This document shows, piece by piece, positions 18,401 through 26,990 of a stretch of DNA of 64,000 bases. The DNA comes from Rhizobium sp. NLR16a (GTDB lineage Bacteria; Pseudomonadota; Alphaproteobacteria; Rhizobiales; Rhizobiaceae): contig NZ_CP072865.1 of the NCBI RefSeq assembly GCF_017948245.1, positions 1,575,501 to 1,639,500 of the forward strand, read 5' to 3'. The notes under the pieces were generated by a model. It was not told the DNA's origin, ran no database searches, and was given only the letters and a program-made list of their open reading frames with translations. How positions within the stretch are numbered: the first letter of the stretch is position 1; every line of letters starts with the position of its first letter. The position numbers and the translations under genes were made by a program.

Positions 18401-19675
18401 ATGAACATGCAGACGACGAGCCGCCAGACCGCGGCCGAAACGGCGCTGATCGAGGCCTTCAATCAGCAGATCGGCGACCTACCCGGCAATGGTGCAGTGA
18501 CGGCGCTGCGTGACCGGCTTCTCGATGATCTGAAGAAGGCCGGCCTGCCGACGCGCCGCATCGAAGCCTGGCACTATACCGACCTCAAGAATCTGCTGCG
18601 TGCCGTACCGGCGCAAGTGGGTGATGCGGGCTCCAACGCGCTTGAGCCGGTCGTTGCCGGTTCCTCGGTGCTGGCGGTCATTCAGGGCCATGCCAATCAG
18701 AAGGCGGCCGTCGACGGTCTTGGCCTGTCGGCCTATTCCGAACGGCTGATCGACGGTTCCGCCGTCGAAAGGCTCGATGCGTTGGGCAGCGACGATGCGG
18801 TCGGGCGGATCAACGGCAGCTTCGTGCGCGACGGCTATGTGGTCGACGTGCCTGATGAAACCGAACTTGAAAATCCGCTGGAAATCCAGTTCATCCATGC
18901 CGGCGGGCAGACGCATACGCGTCTTCCGGTTTCCTTCGGCGCCGGCGTCAAGGGAACTGTCATCGAGCGTCACCGTGCGGTGACGGGCGATGCCGCCTTC
19001 GTGTCCCATATCAGTGACATCACAGTCAGCGAGGGCACGGAGCTGACCTGGATCATCCTGCAGCAGCAGGGTCCCGACGATACTCATCTTGGCCAGATCC
19101 GCATCGATCTCGGCGCCGACGCCAAGCTCCGGCTGTTCGTCATCAATGCGGGCGGCAAGCTGGTGCGCCAGGAACTGAATATCAAGGTGACGGGCGAGGG
19201 CGCCGATCTGACGCTGCGCGGCATCAACCTGCTCGGGGCCGATAGCCATACCGATGTGACGATGGTGCTCGGCCACGACGTCCCGCATACCGGTTCGACC
19301 GAAGTGATTCGCAACGTCGTCTTCGACCGCGCCAAGGGTGTCTTCCAGGGCATGATCCGGGTTGCGCCCGATGCGCAGAAGACCGACGCCAAGATGGCCT
19401 GCAACACGCTCTTGATGTCCGACGACGCCGAGTTTTCGGTCAAGCCGGAGCTCGAGATCTTCGCCGACGACGTGCAATGCGGCCATGGCGCGACGGTCAC
19501 CGATATCGATGCCAATCATCTCTATTACATGATGGCGCGCGGCATTCCGGAGAACAAAGCGCGGGCGATGCTCGTCAACGCCTTCGTCGCCGAGATCGTC
19601 GAGGAACTGGAAGACGAGGCCCTGGTCGAGGCGCTGGAAAGCGTGATTTCGGCCTGGCTCGAAAAGCACGCCTGA
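18401..19675 (+). CDS. sufD: Fe-S cluster assembly protein SufD
   Basis: A 424-residue paralogue of SufB. The C-terminal SufB/D core is seen at residues 300-400: DAKMACNTLLMSDDAEF, CGHGATVTDIDANHLYYMM and ARGIPENKARAMLVNAF. The conserved HGAT motif includes the His implicated in cluster assembly at the SufB-SufD interface. The ATG follows GGAAAGGA and lies 24 bases after sufC. Confidence 0.95.
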   Translation: MNMQTTSRQTAAETALIEAFNQQIGDLPGNGAVTALRDRLLDDLKKAGLPTRRIEAWHYTDLKNLLRAVPAQVGDAGSNALEPVVAGSSVLAVIQGHANQKAAVDGLGLSAYSERLIDGSAVERLDALGSDDAVGRINGSFVRDGYVVDVPDETELENPLEIQFIHAGGQTHTRLPVSFGAGVKGTVIERHRAVTGDAAFVSHISDITVSEGTELTWIILQQQGPDDTHLGQIRIDLGADAKLRLFVINAGGKLVRQELNIKVTGEGADLTLRGINLLGADSHTDVTMVLGHDVPHTGSTEVIRNVVFDRAKGVFQGMIRVAPDAQKTDAKMACNTLLMSDDAEFSVKPELEIFADDVQCGHGATVTDIDANHLYYMMARGIPENKARAMLVNAFVAEIVEELEDEALVEALESVISAWLEKHA

Positions 19676-19679
19676 TCGG

Positions 19680-20930
19680 ATGAATGCCATGGACAAGATA
19701 GTGCCAGCCACTGAGTACGACGTCGAAGCCATCCGCCGGGATTTCCCGATCCTGGCGGAGAAGGTGCACGGCAAGTCGCTGGTTTATCTCGACAATGGCG
19801 CTTCGGCACAGAAGCCGCGGTCGGTGATCGACGCCATCTCGCATGCCTATGCGCATGAATATGCCAATGTGCATCGCGGCCTGCACTATCTCTCCAATGT
19901 CGCGACGGATGCCTATGAGGCAGCGCGCGAGAAGGTTCGTCGCTTCCTCAACGCGCCCTCGGTCAACGACATCGTCTTCACTAAAAATTCGACCGAAGCG
20001 ATCAATACTGTCGCCTATGGCTGGGGCATGCCGAAGATCGGCGAAGGCGACGAGATCGTCCTGACGATCATGGAGCACCATTCCAACATCGTGCCCTGGC
20101 ACTTCATCCGCGAGCGCCAGGGCGCGAAGCTGGTCTGGGTTCCGGTCGATGACGAAGGCGCCTTCCATATCGAGGATTTCGAGAAAAGCCTGACGGAGCG
20201 CACCAAGCTCGTCGCCATTACCCATATGTCGAATGCGCTCGGCACGATCGTTCCGGTCAAGGAAATCTGCCGGATCGCGCATGAACGCGGCATCCCGGTG
20301 CTGATCGACGGCAGTCAGGGTGCCGTGCACCTGCCGGTCGACGTGCAGGATATCGATTGCGACTGGTATGTCATGACTGGCCACAAGCTCTACGGCCCGT
20401 CAGGTATCGGCGTGCTTTACGGCAAGAAGGAGCGGCTCTCGCAGATGCGCCCCTTCCAGGGCGGCGGCGAGATGATCTTCGAAGTCGCCGAGGACGCGGT
20501 CACCTACAACGATCCGCCGCATCGCTTCGAAGCCGGCACGCCGCCGATCGTCCAGGCGATCGGGCTCGGTTATGCGCTCGACTATATGGAGAAGGTCGGG
20601 CGCGAGGCAATCGCCCGCCATGAGGCCGATCTTGCGGCTTACGCAGCCGAGCGCCTCAGATCGGTCAATTCGCTGCGGATGTTCGGGACGGCGCCCGGCA
20701 AGGGGAGCATCTTCTCCTTCGAGCTTGCCGGCATCCATGCCCATGACGTCTCGATGGTGATCGACCGGCAGGGCATTGCAGTGCGGGCCGGCACGCATTG
20801 CGCCATGCCGCTCTTGAAACGCTTCGGCGTCACCTCCACATGCCGAGCATCGTTCGGCATGTACAATACCCGCGCCGAGGTCGATGCGCTGGCCGATGCG
20901 CTTGATTATGCGCGCAAGTTCTTTGCCTGA
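19680..20930 (+). CDS. sufS: Cysteine desulfurase SufS
   Basis: A 416-residue group II PLP cysteine desulfurase. LVYLDNGASAQKP, the PLP-lysine motif VMTGHKLYGPSGIGVLYG (Lys about residue 234) and the short-loop catalytic Cys in RAGTHCAMPLLKRFG mark it as SufS and not IscS. No SufE or SufU gene is next to it, so the partner must lie elsewhere. The start is 4 bases after the sufD stop. A second in-frame ATG nine bases on is equally possible. Confidence 0.95.
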   Translation: MNAMDKIVPATEYDVEAIRRDFPILAEKVHGKSLVYLDNGASAQKPRSVIDAISHAYAHEYANVHRGLHYLSNVATDAYEAAREKVRRFLNAPSVNDIVFTKNSTEAINTVAYGWGMPKIGEGDEIVLTIMEHHSNIVPWHFIRERQGAKLVWVPVDDEGAFHIEDFEKSLTERTKLVAITHMSNALGTIVPVKEICRIAHERGIPVLIDGSQGAVHLPVDVQDIDCDWYVMTGHKLYGPSGIGVLYGKKERLSQMRPFQGGGEMIFEVAEDAVTYNDPPHRFEAGTPPIVQAIGLGYALDYMEKVGREAIARHEADLAAYAAERLRSVNSLRMFGTAPGKGSIFSFELAGIHAHDVSMVIDRQGIAVRAGTHCAMPLLKRFGVTSTCRASFGMYNTRAEVDALADALDYARKFFA

Positions 20931-20942
20931 GGAGTGTCCGTG

Positions 20943-21323
20943 ATGAGCCTGGACGAAAGCGAACAGAAGATCGACGTGCGCGAAGGCATCGTGCATTCCA
21001 GCATCCCGGCCGATGAACTGGCGCGGCTCAGTGATGACGTCATCGCCGCGCTGAAAACCGTCTACGACCCGGAAATCCCTGCCGACATTTTCGAACTCGG
21101 CCTGATCTACAAGATCGACATCGAGGACGACCGGATGGTCAAGATCATGATGACCCTGACCGCTCCCGGCTGCCCGGTCGCCGGCGAGATGCCGGGCTGG
21201 GTGGAGAATGCCGTCGGCGCCGTCGAAGGTGTGTCGGGCGTCGAGGTCGAAATGACCTTTGATCCGCCGTGGACGCCGGACCGCATGTCCGAGGAGGCGC
21301 AGGTCGCCGTCGGCTGGTACTGA
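20943..21323 (+). CDS. sufT: SufT-like DUF59 (MIP18 family) Fe-S assembly factor
   Basis: A 126-residue DUF59 protein. The family core is visible as YDPEIPADIFELGLIYKI, followed by MTLTAPGCPVAGEMPGWV, whose conserved Cys is present, and FDPPWTPDRMSEEAQ. DUF59 proteins help mature Fe-S proteins, and in rhizobial suf operons this gene is sometimes called sufX. The ATG has GGAG eight bases upstream. A GTG nine bases earlier overlaps that ribosome site and is not chosen. Confidence 0.9.
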   Translation: MSLDESEQKIDVREGIVHSSIPADELARLSDDVIAALKTVYDPEIPADIFELGLIYKIDIEDDRMVKIMMTLTAPGCPVAGEMPGWVENAVGAVEGVSGVEVEMTFDPPWTPDRMSEEAQVAVGWY

Positions 21324-21331
21324 GCAGGAGA

Positions 21332-21352
21332 TGGTACCGGCGCAGTACCATA
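21332..21352. repeat. Inverted repeat between sufT and sufA
   Basis: A perfect dyad ATGGTAC / GTACCAT with a 7-base spacer, starting 9 bases after the sufT stop. No T-run follows, so it is more likely an mRNA hairpin or an operator than a full terminator. Confidence 0.45.
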
Positions 21353-21436
21353 GTATTGATCCGTTTACCTCGCGCGATTACATTTGATTCATGAAGCACC
21401 GGATCTTGACCCCGGTTGTGGAAGGAGATTGAGCCG

Positions 21437-21829
21437 ATGGGCTTTGCAGTGATGAGCATGACGGACGGGGCTGCGGCCCGCGTCAAGGCGATCGTCGAAA
21501 ACTCCGGCCCGGAGGCGAAGGGCGTTCGCGTTGGCATCAAGAAGGGCGGCTGCGCCGGGATGGAATATACCATCGACCTGGTGACCGAGCCGAATGCCAA
21601 GGACGATCTGATCGAGCGCGACGGCGCCAAGGTCTGGATCGAGCCCTCAGCCGTGCTCTATCTTCTCGGCACCGAGATGGGCTTCGAGCAGACGACCCTG
21701 CGCTCCGGCTTCACCTTCACCAATCCGAACCAGACGTCGGCCTGCGGCTGCGGCGAATCCGTCGAGCTGAAACCTGCCGATCTTGCGGCTCTCGCCGCAC
21801 AGCGCCAGAGCGAGCCGGCGCATTCGTGA
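21437..21829 (+). CDS. sufA: A-type Fe-S carrier SufA / HesB-IscA family
   Basis: A 130-residue A-type carrier that passes Fe-S clusters to target proteins. The three cluster-binding cysteines are visible: one in KKGGCAGMEY (about residue 36) and the C-terminal pair in TSACGCGES (about 102-104). The ATG has AAGGAG nine bases before it. The gene closes the suf operon, 113 bases after sufT. Confidence 0.93.
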   Translation: MGFAVMSMTDGAAARVKAIVENSGPEAKGVRVGIKKGGCAGMEYTIDLVTEPNAKDDLIERDGAKVWIEPSAVLYLLGTEMGFEQTTLRSGFTFTNPNQTSACGCGESVELKPADLAALAAQRQSEPAHS

Positions 21830-22086
21830 TACCGTTCAGGCTGTTGGGAAATTTCCTTAGCATCTGTTCAAGAAAGCGGATGCTGGTCAAACCCTTATTA
21901 TCACGGGCTTGATCAGTGGCTTGGATGAAGGTGAGGCTTGTTGCTGAAAAGCGTTCGAATTCTTGCCGGACGTAGATTTATACCAAACCATGCCAAAGTG
22001 CGCTCGACGATTCACCGTTTGGGGCCCCACCTAAAGGCCGATTTGATTGAATTTAATGAGACGCCATATGGCAGAAAATCAAATCA
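21830..22086. other. AT-richer intergenic stretch after sufA
   Basis: 257 bases without a supported gene. Its composition is less GC-rich than the flanking operons, and it leads into the small lipoprotein gene. No terminator with a clear stem and T-run was found after sufA. Confidence 0.3.
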
Positions 22087-22401
22087 ATGATCCGTACTGC
22101 TCTCAAACTTGCTAAGATCCTTGGTGCGTTGACTGTGTTAGCCACAGGATTGCTCTCTGGCTGCGCCAGAATGCCACCAGTATTTTCGGACGATGGCGCG
22201 ACAATTTCATTCAAGGGTGAAAAGTTTAAGTACCATGCTCCCGGTCAAGCGGAAGTGTCTTGCAGATTTGTTGATCGGCGAAAATCGGCAGTTTGTGACA
22301 ATGGCTTAACCTCCGAGTTGGTAGTGGCTGGGCTTCCCTTCCACGGCGTCGTATTAGTTGAATTCGATGGGCGGCGGTTTAGGCCCGCAGAAAGTCCCTA
22401 A
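22087..22401 (+). CDS. Small predicted lipoprotein, function unknown
   Basis: A 104-residue protein with a lipoprotein signal peptide: basic start, hydrophobic helix, and lipobox LLSGC with Cys about residue 26. The mature part contains two more cysteines and no recognised domain. Codon use is less GC-biased than the neighbours and the ribosome site is weak, so it may be an acquired gene. It stands alone between the suf operon and a flagellar-like gene. Confidence 0.55.
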   Translation: MIRTALKLAKILGALTVLATGLLSGCARMPPVFSDDGATISFKGEKFKYHAPGQAEVSCRFVDRRKSAVCDNGLTSELVVAGLPFHGVVLVEFDGRRFRPAESP

Positions 22402-22506
22402 ACGACGCCGCGGTTCGAAAGCTGATGATCGCAATTACGCTACCCCTTAGAACAGCGGCCACTCTCGGACGGCCGTTAGGCGATTGCTGATCGAGTGCCG
22501 GTGTGT

Positions 22507-22812
22507 TCAGTCGCGCTTGATGCTCATCAGCATTTCCCACATGTCGGCGCCGGTCTCGAAGACAGCGGCGTTCGCCTTGTAGCTCTGCTCGGCTTCGATC
22601 AGGTCCGTGAGTTCCGTGGCCGGATCGACATCGGATGCTGTCGGGCTGACGATGGCCTGAACGCCGCCTGATCCGACAGAGGTGAGGCTGGTGTTCAGCC
22701 TGTTATAACCAGGGGTGCTGCTGTTTGCGATGTTGCTGGCGATCGCGCCGATCCGTGTCGTCTGTGCCTGCATGCCCGAAAGAGCAGTGTTTGCGATACC
22801 CGATATGCTCAT
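22507..22812 (-). CDS. Orphan flagellar basal-body rod-like protein
   Basis: A 101-residue protein joining a flagellar rod N-terminal motif (ALSGMQAQTTRIGAIASNIAN, then STPGYNR) directly to a rod C-terminal motif (DLIEAEQSYKANAAVFETG, then MWEMLMSIKRD). The middle of FlgB/FlgC/FlgG-type proteins is missing, so it is shorter than FlgC. No flagellar genes are nearby. It may be a divergent paralogue or an adaptor, and function is unknown. The ATG gives MSISGIANTALSG and has GGGGA upstream. Confidence 0.75.
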   Translation of the reverse strand: MSISGIANTALSGMQAQTTRIGAIASNIANSSTPGYNRLNTSLTSVGSGGVQAIVSPTASDVDPATELTDLIEAEQSYKANAAVFETGADMWEMLMSIKRD

Positions 22813-23004
22813 CAACCGTTTCCCCGGAACTGGATAGTCGTCTTTTACTCGCAAGGCTTTAGGGAATGCTGAAGGCGCTGCGTTAGCAAAGATCTATCGG
22901 CGCGTGGTCATGCCATCATATTTGCTCCGAAACGGCACGGCGCCATACGCGTGATCGACACTTGCGTGAGGCTTTGCCCGCTCCCGGATACGGAAAGAGG
23001 GGCA

Positions 23005-23796
23005 TCACAGCAGCATCGAGGCTCCGCGATCGATGTAGGTATCAAGAAACTGTTCGAGGCGGGGATTTCGCGGTCGCTTGAAAACCTCTTGCGGCGGACC
23101 GGTGAACAGCACCTTGCCGTGATCGAGAAAGATGATCTGCTGGCCGACCGTTGCGGCAAACCCGATCTCGTGGGAAACGACGACCATTGTCATGCCTTCG
23201 GCGGCGAGATCGCGCATGACGTTCAGCACTTCGCCGGTCAGTTCGGGATCGAGTGATGAGGTTGGCTCGTCAAAGAGCATGATCTTCGGGTTGAGAGCCA
23301 GGGCCCGCGCGATAGCAACACGCTGCTGCTGTCCTCCCGAAAGTTGCGACGGATAGTGGTTTGCCCGACCCTCGAGACCGACTTTGGCGAGCTGGGCCAT
23401 TGCCCGCTCCTCCGCGTCCTTGCGGTTCATCTTGTGAACCGTCTTCAGCGCCTCGCTGACGTTGCCGAGCGCCGTCATGTGCGGCCAGAGATTGAATTGC
23501 TGAAAAACCATGCCGATCTGGGCACGAATCCGCCGATTTGCGGCGGCCGGCAATCGCTCCCTTACGCCCTTCGCATTTTCCGCAAAGCCGAGCACCTCGC
23601 CATTGACGGCAATGGTGCCCTTTGTCGATTCTTCCAGAAACGCCATGCAGCGCAGCAGCGTGCTCTTGCCGGATCCTGATGGACCGATCACGCAGGAAAC
23701 CTGTCCCTGGGCGATATCAAGATCGATACCGTTCAGCACGGTGGAATCGCCAAACGTCTTGACTAGATTTTTGACTGCGATCGCGGGAACGCTCAT
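23005..23796 (-). CDS. Amino acid ABC transporter, ATP-binding protein
   Basis: A 263-residue ATPase of the polar amino-acid (GlnQ/HisP) family. Walker A GPSGSGKSTLLRC, Q-loop MVFQQFNLWPHMT, signature LSGGQQQRVAIARAL, Walker B IMLFDEPTSSLDPEL and the switch His VVVSHEIGFA are all seen. It energises the import system made with the two permeases and the binding protein upstream. The start overlaps the preceding permease stop (ATGA). Confidence 0.92.
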   Translation of the reverse strand: MSVPAIAVKNLVKTFGDSTVLNGIDLDIAQGQVSCVIGPSGSGKSTLLRCMAFLEESTKGTIAVNGEVLGFAENAKGVRERLPAAANRRIRAQIGMVFQQFNLWPHMTALGNVSEALKTVHKMNRKDAEERAMAQLAKVGLEGRANHYPSQLSGGQQQRVAIARALALNPKIMLFDEPTSSLDPELTGEVLNVMRDLAAEGMTMVVVSHEIGFAATVGQQIIFLDHGKVLFTGPPQEVFKRPRNPRLEQFLDTYIDRGASMLL

Positions 23797-24461
23797 ATGT
23801 TGAAAAACCTGAATCTGGTGAGTTTCGTTTCGGCGAGACGACCGAGCCAGCCGGTGATTTCGACCAGCGCCCAGTAGAAGAGGGCGAGGACAAAAAGCGC
23901 TTCGACAAAAGCATATTGCTGCGATCCGATGGCGCTCAGTGTTGCCGTCAGTTCCGGCACGGTGATGATCGACAACACGGCCGTCTCCTTCATGAGGATG
24001 ATCGTCATGTTGAGCGAAGGCGGCAGCACCAGCATGGTCATCTCAGGCAGCAATATGCGCCTGACGATCTGCGTGTGTGTCAGCCCAACGCATAGACCCG
24101 CCTCGATATGCCCCTTCGGGACGGCGGCAAAGCCCGAGCGGAATATCTCGCTGAAATAGGCCGCGCCGTAGATGGACAGGCCGACGACGCCTGCTGGGAT
24201 CGGATTGAGCGACAATCCAACGAAGGGGCCGCCGTAGTAGACGAGGAATATCTGAATGAGGAAGGGCGTGCCGCGCAGCACTGCGATGACAATCCCGAAC
24301 GCCCTGTCGAAGAGCACCCCGCCAAAACGCCGCGCGACAGCGACAAGGAAACCCAGAACGGCAGCGGCAAGAGCGGCGACGATCCAGATAACGATTGTCA
24401 CGAAGGCACCGCTGGCGATCTCCGGCAAATGGCTGAAAATCACATTGATATCGAACGTCAT
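23793..24461 (-). CDS. Amino acid ABC transporter permease (second)
   Basis: A 222-residue HisM-type inner-membrane permease with about five helices. The cytoplasmic EAA-type loop that contacts the ATPase is seen (AAVPKGHIEAGLCVGLTHTQ). It overlaps both neighbours by 4 bases, so the importer genes are translationally coupled. Confidence 0.9.
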   Translation of the reverse strand: MTFDINVIFSHLPEIASGAFVTIVIWIVAALAAAVLGFLVAVARRFGGVLFDRAFGIVIAVLRGTPFLIQIFLVYYGGPFVGLSLNPIPAGVVGLSIYGAAYFSEIFRSGFAAVPKGHIEAGLCVGLTHTQIVRRILLPEMTMLVLPPSLNMTIILMKETAVLSIITVPELTATLSAIGSQQYAFVEALFVLALFYWALVEITGWLGRLAETKLTRFRFFNI

Positions 24462-25099
24462 CGCGGTGCTCCCGGCAGGGAGCGCTCGATCAGACCGCCG
24501 GCAAGCGCTACGATCCAATTGATGGCGAGGTAGATCAGACCGGCGGAAGCGAAGATTTCGAGCGGCAGAAAGGTGCTGCCGGCAAGGTCCTGGGCCATGC
24601 GCGTCAGCTCAACGATCCCGACAACGGAGACCAGCGAAGAAGCCTTCAAAATAAGGATCGCTTCGTTGACGAGCGCCGGAAAGGTCAGCCGCAGAGCGAT
24701 TGGCGCCTTGATCCGGCGGAAAATCTGCATGGGCGTGAGACCGACCATCTCGGCGGACTCGACAAGGCCCGAGGGGACGCTGGCAAAACCGCCGCGCAGA
24801 TTTTCAGCCTGATAGGCAGCCGTGCACAGCGAAAGGCCAACGACGGCCGCAACGATACTCGGCACGTTGATGCCGATCACCGGCAGAAGGTTGTAGATCA
24901 GCAACAGCTGCACCAGCAGCGGTACGCCGCGAAAGAAGCTGATGAAAACCTGCCCCAGCAGCATGAAAAGCCGTTGCCGCGAAAGGAGCATGGCGGAAAC
25001 AATGATCGAGATCGCAAAGCCGATCAGAATCGAAACCACGCTGATCGTGACCGTGTAGATCGAAGCTTGCAGAAGAAGTTCGAAAAGTTTGGTGGACAT
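24458..25099 (-). CDS. Amino acid ABC transporter permease (first)
   Basis: A 213-residue HisM/HisQ-type permease. The EAA-loop reads ASVPSGLVESAEMVGLTPMQ, and the transmembrane segments are evident at residues 15-45, 50-75 and 170-200. The ATG gives MSTKLFELLLQASIYTVTIS. The upstream in-frame residues carry no family similarity. It follows the binding protein gene after 97 bases. Confidence 0.9.
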   Translation of the reverse strand: MSTKLFELLLQASIYTVTISVVSILIGFAISIIVSAMLLSRQRLFMLLGQVFISFFRGVPLLVQLLLIYNLLPVIGINVPSIVAAVVGLSLCTAAYQAENLRGGFASVPSGLVESAEMVGLTPMQIFRRIKAPIALRLTFPALVNEAILILKASSLVSVVGIVELTRMAQDLAGSTFLPLEIFASAGLIYLAINWIVALAGGLIERSLPGAPR

Positions 25100-25196
25100 G
25101 GGCGGTACTTGCCTGCGTGCTGCGGCCGTGACGTCTGTTCGCACGGCAAATTGCGCCCCGACCGATGGCGGGGCGCGAGCATTTCACCGGCAATGA

Positions 25197-26024
25197 TTAG
25201 AATGCCGGATCCTTGACAGCGTCCGGTGTGTCGAAAGACGCACCGAACCACTTCTTTTGCAGCTCTGCCATACGCCCGTCTGCCTTGATCTTGAGCATCG
25301 CGGCATCGACCGCGTCCATCAGCGGGGCGTGATCGGCGTCCTTGAGACCGATGAAGCCGAAATAGGACTTCTTTCCGAAAGGCGGCAGGACAACTTCGAA
25401 AGTGCCCTTTCGCTGGCTCGCGACAAAGGCGATGTTCGGGAGCGAATTGGCAACGCCGGCAATACGGCCGGCTGCGAGATCGGCGTAGGTCTCCGTGAAG
25501 GCAGGATATTCGCGCACATCGACTTTGGTCGGCAGCGTGTCGGAGAATTCCTTCAGCTGGTCGAGCTGGGCAGTTGCCTTGCCGACACCAATCGTCTTGC
25601 CGGCAATGTCTTCCGGCTTGCTGATCGTCGTGTCGCCGGCCTTCTTAAGGATGGCAATCGTCGCTTCGGCGATCGGCGGCGTGAAGCGATAGCGCTCCAT
25701 GCGCTTCTTGGTGATCGTTGCAGGACCTGCGACGATATCGAACTTGCCAGCCTCAAGCGCGGGGAAGACGCCGTCCCAGGGAAGTGCCACCCACTCGATC
25801 TTGACGCCAAGTTCCTTGCCGATCTCGGCAAAAAGGTCGACGTTCAGGCCCGTATGTTCACCGGCGTCGATATAGTCAAACGGTGCGAAAGCCGTTTCGG
25901 TGCCAACCTTGAGCGTGCCGGCTGCCTTGACGGCCGCCAGCGTATCGGCTGCGTGGGCGGAAAAGGCTGCTCCTAACAGGAACGCAGCGCCGACCAGACC
26001 CGTCAGCAGTGACTTTGCCTTCAT
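25197..26024 (-). CDS. Amino acid ABC transporter substrate-binding protein
   Basis: A 275-residue periplasmic binding protein of family 3 (polar amino acids). There is a Sec signal peptide (cleavage near SAHAAD, residue 26), then the family blocks GTLKVGTETAFAPFDYID, FDIVAGPATITKKRMER, the TxTYADLAAGR region and the C-terminal ELQKKWFGA. The ligand is not predictable. The linked monooxygenase and aminotransferase suggest an amino-acid-like compound. I chose the ATG of MKAKSLL with GGAG eight bases upstream. The ATG six bases earlier is too close to that site. Confidence 0.9.
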   Translation of the reverse strand: MKAKSLLTGLVGAAFLLGAAFSAHAADTLAAVKAAGTLKVGTETAFAPFDYIDAGEHTGLNVDLFAEIGKELGVKIEWVALPWDGVFPALEAGKFDIVAGPATITKKRMERYRFTPPIAEATIAILKKAGDTTISKPEDIAGKTIGVGKATAQLDQLKEFSDTLPTKVDVREYPAFTETYADLAAGRIAGVANSLPNIAFVASQRKGTFEVVLPPFGKKSYFGFIGLKDADHAPLMDAVDAAMLKIKADGRMAELQKKWFGASFDTPDAVKDPAF

Positions 26025-26256
26025 GATCATCTCTCCAGTTTTATTCCTCCGACGGAGGAGTTTTGTTCCCGATTTTGATTTCAATGCGCGGATTTTTATG
26101 CTCCGCTTTTGACTATACAAATAGATATAGGCTGGCCTAGAGTGTCAATGTAAAAGTCAAGGAACGCAAAAATTGTGCCGGGTGGCGGCAATCTTTGCCG
26201 GCGTGACGCGACCGCTCCGGCACTTTGATAGTGACGCCCAACGAGGTGTGGACTTG
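26025..26256. promoter_or_regulatory. Divergent control region of the importer and the GntR regulator
   Basis: 232 bases between the binding-protein gene and the regulator gene. The central part (26085-26135) is AT-rich. It includes a short dyad CTATA-N8-TATAG (26113-26130), which is a candidate operator or -10 region for the divergent promoters. Confidence 0.45.
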
Positions 26257-26961
26257 GTGTCGATTTATCAGCGCATTTACATGGATATCGAGGCGAAGAT
26301 CATTAGCGGCGATTGGCGGCCCGGCGACCGTATTCCCATAGAACATGAACTGGTCGCGGAATATCAATGCTCGCGCATGACCGTCAGCAAGGCACTGTCG
26401 GCTCTGGTCGAGCGCGGCATGATCGTCAGAAGGCGCAAGACCGGTTCGTTTGTTGCGTCGCCCCAGATCGACCGCACGGTAATGGATATTCAGGATATCA
26501 GCACCGAAGCGGAACTGGCCGGGCACGAACACCGCTTCGAGCTTCTCACCCGTAAAGTCGAACGCCTTGGAGAAACGGACGCACAACAGCTGTCGGAAGC
26601 TCCCGATGCGGAGATACTCAGGCTTCAATGCCTGCATATCGTGGACGGCAGACCCAATGCCATCGAACGGCGGATCATCATGCTCGACGCCGTCCCACGT
26701 GCGCGCGACGAGAGCTTCGCCTCGATCCCGCCCGGCAAATGGCTGCTTGCAGAAGTTCCCTGGTCCAAGGCCAAACACGTCATCCGCGCCGTCTCGGCCG
26801 ATACGGCGACGGCGCGAATGCTGGAGATAAAAAGAGGCCAGGCGTGCCTTAGCCTAATCCGGCAGACCTGGCAGAACGGCCGGACGGTGACATATGTTGA
26901 GATTACCCATCCAGGCGACCGGTTCCAGTTCGCAGGGACGTTTCATCCGATGGCAAATTGA
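26257..26961 (+). CDS. GntR family transcriptional regulator, HutC/UTRA type
   Basis: A regulator of about 234 residues. The N-terminal winged helix of the GntR family is seen in YMDIEAKIISGDWRPGDRIP, then CSRMTVSKALSALVERGMI. The rest is a UTRA ligand-binding domain (HRFELLTRKVERLG onward), which puts it in the HutC subfamily. HutC-type regulators usually repress catabolic or uptake genes and respond to a pathway metabolite. The start is inferred as a GTG with GAGG nine bases upstream. Longer in-frame starts exist. Divergent from the importer, which is its most likely target. Confidence 0.85.
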   Translation: MSIYQRIYMDIEAKIISGDWRPGDRIPIEHELVAEYQCSRMTVSKALSALVERGMIVRRRKTGSFVASPQIDRTVMDIQDISTEAELAGHEHRFELLTRKVERLGETDAQQLSEAPDAEILRLQCLHIVDGRPNAIERRIIMLDAVPRARDESFASIPPGKWLLAEVPWSKAKHVIRAVSADTATARMLEIKRGQACLSLIRQTWQNGRTVTYVEITHPGDRFQFAGTFHPMAN

Positions 26962-26990
26962 GTTGGCGCACACCACGGGAGGTTCTGCAA

